Origin: Aureobasidium sp. EXF-3400
Taxonomy: Eukaryota > Ascomycota > Dothideomycetes > Dothideales > Saccotheciaceae
Assembly: GCA_024195585.1 (NCBI GenBank)
Contig: SWBL01000161.1
Coordinates: 1-64,000 of the forward strand
Length of the DNA stretch: 64,000 nt
Reading direction: 5' to 3'
Position numbers and translations under genes: made by a program
Shown: positions 22,739 to 30,297 of the stretch, piece by piece
Layout: each line of letters opens with the position of its first letter
How positions within the stretch are numbered: the first letter of the stretch is position 1
The notes under the pieces: model-generated
Told to the model about the DNA's origin: nothing
Database searches by the model: none
What the model saw: the letters and a program-made list of their open reading frames with translations, nothing else

Positions 22739-23362
22739 ATGCAACACAATACCATTGCTTCCCTTGGCCGACAATGCTTCTCTCGCAATAGCGCCTGTAT
22801 GGCCGCAGTCCCAAGGTCGTGTCGGGAATTTTCGTATAGGCCGACCATGAAGCTTGCTTCATCAACACCATCAATCCCATCGCATTGTCGCTTCTTTCGC
22901 GAAGTGAGCCCCATCGCTACACAGTCAACCAGAGCATCTCGTCTATGGCAGGAGAGAAACATGTCCTCTGTCGCCTGCACGACACCGAAAACACCGGACC
23001 CTGCGTCATCAAAATCCTGCACTTCATCTCTTGGCGCTACCCAACAACACCACACCTCCTGTCTTAAACACAGCCACTACTTTTCTCTTAACCATCGCCA
23101 AATCCGTCACTATACAAAACCCCGAGATTATGCCTCCAAAATATTTACCGACAAAAATGGCTCAGCGGTAGGACCGAAAACAGCAGGGACGCGTGTCTTG
23201 CTGGTCATTGGCTCGGTGGTGGTGCTTTGGTTTGTGCTTAATTATGCTATTGGGGCTGCTATTATGGCGTTACTCAAGGGGTTTGTGAAGATGATTTGGG
23301 GTGCTGTGTGGTGGGTTGTGAGTGGAGTTTTGGGAGCATTGCGGGCGGTTTTTGGGTTATAG
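22739..23362 (+). CDS. Hypothetical protein with C-terminal membrane segment
   Basis: I do not recognise this protein. One open frame of 207 aa starts with ATG at 22739. The first two thirds are basic, Ser/Thr/Cys-rich and low in acids (for example SRNSACMAAVPRSCREFSYR), which resembles an extended mitochondrial targeting region. Residues about 150-205 are strongly hydrophobic, with VLLVIGSVVVLWFVLNYAIG and a second amphipathic, Trp- and Gly-rich helix ending RAVFGL. A mitochondrial membrane protein is plausible but unproven. The reading frame ends 37 bp before the first inverted-repeat element of the 23.4 kb array. Confidence 0.5.
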   Translation: MQHNTIASLGRQCFSRNSACMAAVPRSCREFSYRPTMKLASSTPSIPSHCRFFREVSPIATQSTRASRLWQERNMSSVACTTPKTPDPASSKSCTSSLGATQQHHTSCLKHSHYFSLNHRQIRHYTKPRDYASKIFTDKNGSAVGPKTAGTRVLLVIGSVVVLWFVLNYAIGAAIMALLKGFVKMIWGAVWWVVSGVLGALRAVFGL

Positions 23363-23399
23363 ATGGTGTCTCCAGTGAGGCAACTGGTGGTTGGACGTG

Positions 23400-24096
23400 C
23401 TGTTAAAAGTCATGATGTGTCGTAGAGAATGTGAGTTGGCCAGCAAGAGGGATGATAGGGTAAGCTTTCACTGGATGGGACTGCAAACTATCAATTTATT
23501 CTGTATTTTTATGGTATACTTTTGCCAGGCAAGTCTTTGTTGGGATAACCACATTTTTCTTCTCTCCTGCAAAGCTTTCCTGTTTTCACATACTATCACA
23601 AGTCACAATATTGTCATGATTGTTGGATTGGCCGTCGAGAGCTGAGATTCTTGAGACTCTCACTGGAGATGGTCATCATTCTGAATATCATTCTGCATTT
23701 TGACAGTGCCCATATATGGTGCAAAGTTTGGGTGAGAGCTTCAATCAGATATGGTCTCCCCAACCCAAACTATTGTATTGATGTACTGTAAAAAGTCATA
23801 ATATGATTCAGATAAACAGTGTCCTCTGCTGAGAGCCAGTATCTACAAGGCTCTCACTGGACATCGCTATAAGATTGATTGATGTCTTGCATTTTTATAG
23901 TATCTCCAAATGATGTGAGTCTCCAGGGAGAGAAGGCCTACCTCTCGATCCTCCTGAACAATATATAGCGTTTTGATACACTATCAAAAGTCACGAGGAG
24001 AATGAGATATATGCATGTTTCCAGTGAGAGTAGACCAAATCTTTTATTTCTATGGAGATGCGCTGTATCATGGATAATACTATGCATTTTTATAGT
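23400..24096. repeat. Array of four ~120 bp inverted-repeat elements, 193 bp period
   Basis: Four diverged copies start at 23400, 23592, 23785 and 23978, so the period is 192-193 bp. Each copy is about 116-119 bp, opens with a form of CTATCAAAAGTCAC and closes with a form of TGCATTTTTATAGTA. The ends are approximate inverted repeats of each other. Between them a form of CTCTCACTGGACAT recurs in the middle. Spacers of about 75 bp separate the copies. No protein is encoded. The layout suggests a MITE-like element that was later amplified as element plus spacer. Confidence 0.75.
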
Positions 24097-24375
24097 ACGA
24101 ACTACAACTGATATCTGCTCTAGAGACCCCGGATGGTATGCCAGTCTTCTATGAAGCCTAGAGGCTCTCTCATGTCGACGAACAGTGAGCGATACCGATT
24201 GCACATCACGAAACAGAGAAAAAATGCTCACTTCGTCTGCGGAGACCCAAAGAAGCCTACGGACAGGGACCGGAACATTCTATCGCGAGCAATGACCGCC
24301 TTGCTCGGGTACTTAAACTCATCACTATTCCTCGAACCTATCCCGACGCATCGACAAGCCAAACAAGAAGACACC

Positions 24376-24906
24376 ATGCCACACGTCCTCTTCCCCACCC
24401 ACGTCGCCACCCGCGAGCTCGACCTCAGCGAGATCACCTCGCTCGAGAGTGACCCCGGGCACCGTCCCAAAGCAAGCCTAAACTACACTCCCATCCCCGA
24501 CGCCGACTTCCTCGAACTCCTGACAGTCGCATTCAACAACCACCCTTCTGCATCAGGCATGATGCTTGAACTGAGTAAGAACAACACGCGGGATAGGCAA
24601 ACTTCCAAACTTCGACTAATGCCCGGTGTTCGAACAGACTGTGACCGGATTCGCTTCGTCGGCGGTCTGCCCAGAGGTTTTGCTGCCTTTGCTGCTCCTC
24701 CCAAGCCAGGTAGAAATACCGACAGATACATCTTCGGGCACCATGAAAGCAAGAACAACGGCTACAACACCGACAAATCCTTCCGTTCTCTCTCCTCGTT
24801 CGTTCCTCATGTTAACTGGATCATTGTTGATCAGGTTACCTACCGCAATCTACCTAGAGGTTGTCTGTGTGATGTTTGCGCCGAGGACAACAGAAAGGAG
24901 CGTTAG
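24376..24906 (+). CDS. Clr2-domain-like small protein, copy A
   Basis: Resembles the transcription-silencing domain of fission-yeast Clr2 (SHREC complex), here as a stand-alone small protein. Exons 24376-24574 and 24638-24906 give 155 aa. The 63 nt intron is phase 1 and has a CTAAT branch; being a multiple of three, retention would also stay open. The domain motifs appear in order: FVGGLPRGF (about 71-79), DRYIFGH, the SFRSLSSFVPHVNW helix, and a CLCDVC (CxCxxC) possible zinc site about 12 residues from the C-terminus. It is the most complete of four plus-strand paralogues and sits directly after the four-copy repeat array. Assignment to Clr2 rests on remembered motif order, not on a search. 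Role in silencing is inference. Confidence 0.65.
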   Translation: MPHVLFPTHVATRELDLSEITSLESDPGHRPKASLNYTPIPDADFLELLTVAFNNHPSASGMMLELSKNNTRDRQTSKLRLMPGVRTDCDRIRFVGGLPRGFAAFAAPPKPGRNTDRYIFGHHESKNNGYNTDKSFRSLSSFVPHVNWIIVDQVTYRNLPRGCLCDVCAEDNRKER

Positions 24907-25570
24907 ACAGGTCAAATGAGTTCAACAAAAGCAAGAAATGAAGACTTGAGTTCCCAAGATAATAGCAATCTGTCCATTAGCATCTTGACATGACTCCCAG
25001 TGCAGTGCAGACGAGATTACATGCTATCAAAAGGCACAAATGACTATAAACCAGAGATGTGACCAGAGAAAGCCAATGATTTGTCACCATTTCACTGGAC
25101 AGAACCTGTTTCCCGATAGTATCGTGTATTTCTTCATAGTCATGCAATACTTACTTGTTCCAACTCCCATAGCGAGGTAGACAAGTTTCCATACCATCAA
25201 AAGGCACAGATGTTTGCCAGATAAAGACGTGGCCAGAGAAAGCCAATGAGTTGTCTGTTTCTCAGTGGACACTGTTCCTTTTACCCAAAATATTGTGCAT
25301 CTCTGCAACTGCATAATGCTTGCTTCTGCAGCCCTATTTTACCAGAGAGATTTCTCAGTCCTTATGCTATAAAAATGCACGAATGTTTGCAGACCGGAGA
25401 GGTGGCCAGAGAGAGCCAATGATTTGATTGTCTTTCAATGAATAGTAGCCTGTCTTCCGAGAATACCATGCATTTTGATTGTCTCATAAGATAGACTCTT
25501 ATACACATGAAAGCTGCCAATCTAGGTGATGAGGTTGAGACAAAGAACAAAGCTTGCTTAGCTTGGAGCT
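24907..25570. other. Gap between Clr2-like copies A and B
   Basis: This region is 664 bp, dominated by the three-copy inverted-repeat array at 25022-25482. No gene is seen apart from the degraded upstream half of copy B near its right end. Confidence 0.5.
25022..25482. repeat. Array of three inverted-repeat elements, ~171 bp period
   Basis: Copies at 25022-25140, 25193-25308 and 25365-25482. The left ends read as forms of CTATCAAAAGGCAC; the third is CTATAAAAATGCAC, which is the exact reverse complement of GTGCATTTTTATAG, the right end of the solitary copy at 58.4 kb. The middle carries CCAGAGAAAGCCAATGA and TTTCACTGGACA. They belong to the same family as the 23.4 kb array but form a distinct subgroup with a shorter spacer. 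Confidence 0.75.
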
Positions 25571-25795
25571 ATGATGCTGTCTCCCAAAGTCGAGGACAAA
25601 AAGAAGCCTACCCCAAGAAAGACCACTCTAGACAAATACATCTACGGTCATCCCCATCGCGCAGCCAAGCCCTTCGACTCAATGACGAAGTTCGTCAGGC
25701 ACGCCTATTACCTCATCGGCTGTCCCACAGATGATCCCAACGATTTTGACTCATGCGAGTGCAAGGTCTGCGACGAAGCCTACGACTTCCTCTGA
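25507..25795 (+). pseudogene. Clr2-domain-like copy B, truncated and probably frameshifted
   Basis: From 25574 the frame reads KTTLDKYIYGHPHR, then FDSMTKFVRHAYYLIG and CECKVCDEAYDFL with a stop at 25793-25795, the C-terminal half of the Clr2-like domain with an intact CxCxxC. The N-terminal half is missing. In the frame one base away, 25507-25600 gives MKAANLGDEVETK and then ACLAWSYDAVS, which sits where GGLPxGY would be expected. A +1 shift near 25590 would join the two. A short expressed protein of about 74 aa from the ATG at 25571 remains possible. It follows the three-copy repeat array directly. Confidence 0.6.
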
Positions 25796-26766
25796 ACAGT
25801 AAGTGCTCCGCAAGTCACAAGGGGACCTTGACTGATCGTGATAGCCTACCTGCCGCTCTGCCCAAGAGGAAATACCTCCAACGTGTCGACCAGACAACCT
25901 CTTTGTACAACACTGACCTCATCAATTGCCGGAACGCAATGCCCTTTCCCGCTTGGTAGCTCTCATCAATAGCTATCACGAATACCACACTCGCTTGAAA
26001 TCCAGTATCTTTCTCTTCTCCATGTGAACCTGTTGTGCCAGTCTCGTGTTCTCTGCTTTCCTATTTGTCCTGAACCTGAGTTTTGTGCTGCCGAAAGCTC
26101 CATCTGCGTGTGATCTGGTGATATTTTATCATGCTATGAGGCGAAAGATCAGGCTCTCTTTTTTCCTGCATCACCCACCTCCTGACCTGGTAAGCAGGTC
26201 TTCGTTACTAAGGATGCAAGTTTTGAGCTCGCGTAAGAAGCTTCATGGTCAATAGTAAATCTGCCGTGCTTCAAGCGCTTATCGAAGCCTGATCTCCAGT
26301 CGTTGCAGATGCAATAGTGCCAATTTCTCTCCTCGTAGCAAGCGGTATACAAGCTTCAAAGATGCACAATGCTTTTCAAAATCAGGACAATGTCCGTTGA
26401 AAGCCAGAAGTTCTCGAACTCTCTTTGAATGTAGCTCTGGGAAACCAGCGAATTGTGCCTTTCCACAACTATAGTGTTTCGAAAAACTGAATAGGAGAAG
26501 GCAATCGTCCCTGTTTGTGATTAAAGTGCAGCCTTGGGCTCTGCGATAATGCCGAGTCTCTCACAGGTCCAGGTCTCCATTTCCTGTTGTTGTTCAAGGC
26601 TACGATCATCGAGTGAGCGCCGCGGCAACGACAAGACACGATAGGCACCCGAATCAGCTGTTTTTATTGACTCCGTGTGCCGTGTCTTCTCCTTTCCCTT
26701 CCCCTTCCTCAAGACGCGAGCACGCAAGACGCGAGCACCAAGTTCACAGCCAATACCACTGACAAG
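25796..26766. other. Gap between Clr2-like copies B and C
   Basis: This region is 971 bp. It contains one inverted-oriented repeat element (26359-26478) and, just before copy C, a direct repeat of AAGACGCGAGCAC at about 26710-26740 in the presumed promoter. I see no other gene. Confidence 0.5.
26359..26478 (-). repeat. Solitary inverted-repeat element, reverse orientation
   Basis: Read on the minus strand it opens CACTATAGTTGTGG, AAAGGCAC, has TTTCAACGGACATTGTCC in the middle and ends ATTGTGCATC. This matches the order of motifs in the 25 kb copies. It lies between Clr2-like copies B and C. Confidence 0.6.
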
Positions 26767-27285
26767 ATGGACAAGCAGGAGCCATCATCAGTCACGATCG
26801 ACCTGCGCCAATTGCCATTCAGCGACGGCAACAGCCAGGTGCCCGATCACACAACCCACACTCAGCCGGAAGTCGCAGAAATGTTGAAACTCCTTGAGGA
26901 GGCTTTCGACAAAGATGCTGCGTTAGTGCAGAAGTGGGGTATGTATAGACCCATTCACCAACGACTGTGGTGCTTACTGACTTGACTTCCAGGTACCCGG
27001 TTCATGTTCGTGGGTGGTCTCCCTCAAGGATACAGCTACTGGCAGCACATGACAACCAGCACAAGGGGTGTCCCTTCTAAGCCAGTCAAGGAGACATTCG
27101 GTCATCCTCGCATTGCCAGACTGCGCTCCTGCCCTGAGTTGTTCAGACATGTTCTTGAAATCATGGACGCCAATGAGCTCGCCATTCGCAGCGTGATCTG
27201 GTCCGTCCAGCCAACCAACCATACCAACCTTGCTCGCCTCCCAGCCGCTACCAACAGAGCAGTAGTCTGCAACTGCCCGCGCTAA
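26767..27285 (+). CDS. Clr2-domain-like small protein, copy C
   Basis: Exons 26767-26938 and 26993-27285 (54 nt intron, phase 1) give 154 aa. The intron falls just before RFMFVGGLPQGYSYW, exactly as in copies A and D. Domain order is as in copy A: GGLPQGY, then ETFGHPR in place of YIFGH, LRSCPELFRHVLEI for the helix, and a tail CNCPR that keeps CxC but lacks the last cysteine of CxCxxC. An acidic helical leader (EVAEMLKLLEEAFDKD) precedes the domain. The ATG is in the context GACAAGATGG, shared with copy D. Directly after the stop there is a duplicated segment with splice-like ends. Zinc binding is probably lost or altered. Confidence 0.65.
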
Positions 27286-27286
27286 G

Positions 27287-27515
27287 GTGAGTCTTGAAGT
27301 TATCCAGGTGGAAGCACGAGCTGACTCTCAATAGACCTGAGTCACGAACACTCCTGTGCCTCTTCTTTCCGCTTTCTCGTACGACCAGTTATCTGTAACA
27401 GTACACACCTGTGATGACCCCCATTGAGGTCAGTCTTGAACACATCCACGCGGAAGCATGAGCTGACTTTGGAAAGACCCAAGCCACGACGACTCTTGTG
27501 CCTCTTCTTTCCGTC
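27287..27515 (+). repeat. Duplicated 3' segment with intron-like ends
   Basis: Two copies of a segment of about 90 bp lie 142 bp apart, at about 27287-27380 and 27429-27515. Each starts GTGAGTCTTGAA or GTCAGTCTTGAA, contains GAGCTGACT at the branch position, and ends with TGTGCCTCTTCTTTCCG. The first has a proper donor, branch and TAG acceptor (27287-27334, 48 nt), so it could be a 3'UTR intron of copy C. The second ends in GGAAAG at the same distance. Confidence 0.6.
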
Positions 27516-28929
27516 TTTCCATATGTCATTGTCTTGCTTGAAAGCATCCCGAGAGAAAGGGAGGGCGAGACCAAAGAGATAAAAGTTTGCTGCCCCGTAT
27601 CCACAGTCAAAGAAATGAACTCACTCGTTGATCTTGTTCAAACCACTCTTGTGCCTACTGCTTCTGTTATTGTACCTGTTATTATGGGCCATTGTGATCG
27701 GCCCATTGGGTTTTGATTCTTGTGCCTGTCTTCCTCTGTATAAGATAACGCTCGCAGCTTTGTATGTTGAAGTTTCGAGCGTTTGTTGCTGTTATTCAGA
27801 GCTCTGGAGCTCGGTGTCGCTGCTCCGGGATCCGTGGCCACTTGACAGGTATACAGGCTCTGAACAGGTCATGAAACACCCCTCTATCGCCGCTAATATT
27901 GGATGTTGTTTGTGCATTGTCACGATTGACAGGTAAACGTCTTATCCGAATGAGAAGAGAAGGAGCTACACACTTGAGGTGGTGCATAAGGGTCACGTGC
28001 ACGGCACTTCTTTCCACCGACAATCACCCAGAAGGCAGGTCCGGGCGAGGCTTGAAAGGAACAGCTCATCAGCTTTCCTCTCAGCAATTGGACTCATCGA
28101 TCGACATACCATGCCATCATCGGGTTTATCATATGGTACAGGCTTACTGTTGCATGTATCTTCAAGAAAGATTGCTCTACCAACCAGATCAGGTAGGTCT
28201 GAGCTGAGACTTCCAGGTTCTCGCTCCCGTTCTTGCAGTGTGTTGAAATTCTGTGCTTTATATATGCAGCCTCGGAACAATTGGTAGTGGGTTAATCAGT
28301 AGACCACAAGATGCACTCTGTTCTGCCCTCCTTTGTCTTTTCTTCTTACGTCCACATTCACCACGGTCGCAAAAACATTAGAAGATGACATGACTTTACC
28401 CAATGACGAGCGCAAGCTAGGAAAACCATCATAAGATGATGGTATGCAATCAGAGGGTTTCGAGCCTGCTGCCTGAAGATGCACCGCCAAAGCTATATAT
28501 GAATGTTTCATGCTCTCTCGCTCTATGGATGATTCCCTAGAGTCTATACAACATCCCGTCTATTATAGGCGCCTCACAAAGAGCTCCTGAATGGCACCCG
28601 ATTTCATAGACGCATGCATCTGTACCAGCCGTTGAAGCCTAGCTCTGGGCAATATGACTTGAGCTAGGAGCAGGATAAGCGCTGAACAGAATGAATTTGT
28701 CGTGAGTAGTCTTCCAAGTCCTGCAAATGCAACAGTTCAGTCTCGTGTTTCCATTCAAAGGTCTCAGACCGTCGACCCCGTCGCCGCGGATACAATAAAG
28801 CACGAAACCGACACGAACCTTTCGAGCGACAACAAGGATCCAAGGCATATAAATCCAGCAACTTCTCTTCCGACATCCGACTCCTTTTACTTCCCACCCT
28901 CCCAGGTTCATACGCGAGTGCACGACAAG
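27516..28929. other. Gap between Clr2-like copies C and D
   Basis: This region is 1414 bp with no gene I can support. A short hairpin ACCATCAT-AAG-ATGATGGT lies at 28425-28443. No convincing copy of the inverted-repeat element is seen here, unlike the other gaps in the cluster. Confidence 0.45.
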
Positions 28930-29574
28930 ATGGCTCAACCAGCCCCCAGAAACATCGACTTGAGCACTCTGTGGAGCGACGGTACTGGTGCTACACCTAC
29001 CGAAGCTGGCTGGACTCAGATTCACGGAGGAAGTGCCCGCTATTTAGCTTGGCTTAAGAACGCGACCAATAACTTCAACGACAATGCCCAATCCGTCCTC
29101 AACCATGGTCAGTACATATTCTGTACTTGAAGTAGCTCAGGATCATAACTGACCCGAGAACGACAGGCCGTATCGAACTCACCGGAGGTTTCCCTCAAGG
29201 CTACACACTCTGGGTAAAGGGAGCAACCGAACTGCTCTTCGGCGCTCCCAGAGGCAGCTTTCGCTCCGGTCGCAACTTCAGTGATCACATACCTGAGATG
29301 CTGGCTGCCAACGCTGCAAGAGAGCGCGACATTCGTGCTCAGGTCAAGGAGACCAACGACGACAAGGCCCGCGCCGAAATCAGACAGAACAACAAGGAGG
29401 CCCGTCTCTACAATGCTCATTTCGGTGACCAGTTCAAGGAGTATGGATGAGGAGAAGGATCTCTATGTCTCTCCTCATACCCTTTTCACAGACAAGGAAG
29501 CCAATGAGAAGATTGAAGCAGACCGTCAGCAAAACCCTACCATTGCCTTCGCCTGCTCTTGTGTCTTCCGTTGA
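28930..29574 (+). CDS. Clr2-domain-like small protein, copy D
   Basis: The most diverged member. Exons 28930-29107, 29167-29424 and 29492-29574 give 172 aa. The first intron (59 nt) is phase 1 and sits just before RIELTGGFPQGYTLW, as in A and C. The FGAPRG motif stands where YIFGH is expected, and RSGRNFSDHIPEML replaces the FRSxxxFxPH helix. A long charged helix follows (VKETNDDKARAEIRQNN). The third exon uses a weak GTGACC donor; it restores the family tail, ending FACSCVFR. Without that intron the protein stops at KEYG (29450). As in copy C, only CxC of the CxCxxC remains. The start codon lies in GACAAGATGG, as in copy C. Confidence 0.6.
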
Positions 29575-29605
29575 AAGGGTTTGATGCAACACAACGCTAC
29601 ATGAG

Positions 29606-29840
29606 CCCAAGTTCTTTGTATGTGTCTATCCCTTATCTACTTGTGGATGTGACTGACCACTCTTCTACAAACAGTCGGCCCTGCAATTTCCGTCTCTTTG
29701 CACGAAGTATCATCATACTCACCCACTGAGGTGGAGCACCAAATCGTCCACGACCAGTCATCAACCCATGGTCTTTGTGTGTCTCTACCCCTTACTTATT
29801 TGCTCCTCACACACCAAACTGACCTCCTTTACAGCCCATC
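29606..29840 (+). repeat. Duplicated intron-like segment after copy D
   Basis: Two related segments about 160 bp apart. The first candidate intron is 29618-29674 (GTATGTGTCT..., CTGACC branch, ACAG). The second is 29777-29834 (GTGTGTCTCT..., CTGACC branch, ACAG). The flanks CCCAAGTTCTTT and CCCATGGTCTTT also match. This parallels the duplicated segment after copy C. Confidence 0.55.
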
Positions 29841-30040
29841 CACTTTCAGAGACATTCTGCATTTGCATAAAGCATAATTACCAAAGCATCAGTAACACAA
29901 CATCACTACATCACAGTCATTACCGCTAGGAAACAAGAAGCTCGAGGCCAATAGCCGAGCACCCGACAAGTAGCTCAGGGGTTAAAGAGAGATCCAGAAG
30001 TAGCGATTACGATGAATCAATGAAAAACTTGCTTTTCTGT

Positions 30041-30170
30041 TACTTTGATGATGTGCACGATTGAGAATGGAGATTTGTTGCTTTGCTTGGGATTATGACG
30101 CTTCTGCTCATGAAAAGGGCTCTCTGTGGACAATTCATCAACACAGAAACAATTGTGCATTACTATAGTG
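30041..30170. repeat. Solitary inverted-repeat element at the end of the cluster
   Basis: The left part GATGATGTGCACGATTG resembles the 25.4 kb copy (AAAAATGCACGAATG), the middle has CTCTGTGGACAATTC, and the right end is ATTGTGCATTACTATAGTG. It is diverged but keeps the motif order of the family. Confidence 0.5.
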
Positions 30171-30297
30171 CCAATTACTGCACTCACTTATCATAAGAGT
30201 ATGGCTCTCAGCACAAACAAAGTCAAGAGAACATAGAATAACAAAACACTAAAACATACGTACATCATACAAAACGACCACCACCACAACGGACCCC

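Larger units (their letters stand above)
29575..30297. other. Intergenic region after the Clr2-like cluster
   Basis: This region is 723 bp. It contains a duplicated intron-like segment (29606-29840) and one inverted-repeat element (30041-30170), both listed separately, then the 3' flank of the laccase gene. No additional gene is seen. Confidence 0.5.

Noticed and set aside
23400..25482. CRISPR array, suggested by regular repeat spacing
   Set aside because: The repeats are long, diverged and have inverted ends; the genome is eukaryotic and no cas gene is present.
28425..28443. Perfect 8 bp hairpin with a 3 bp loop as a terminator
   Set aside because: A single short palindrome in AT-rich intergenic DNA is expected by chance, and hairpin terminators do not apply to Pol II genes.
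28639..29025. Minus-strand frame of 128 codons opposite copy D
   Set aside because: It overlaps the first exon of copy D in antisense and has no features of its own.
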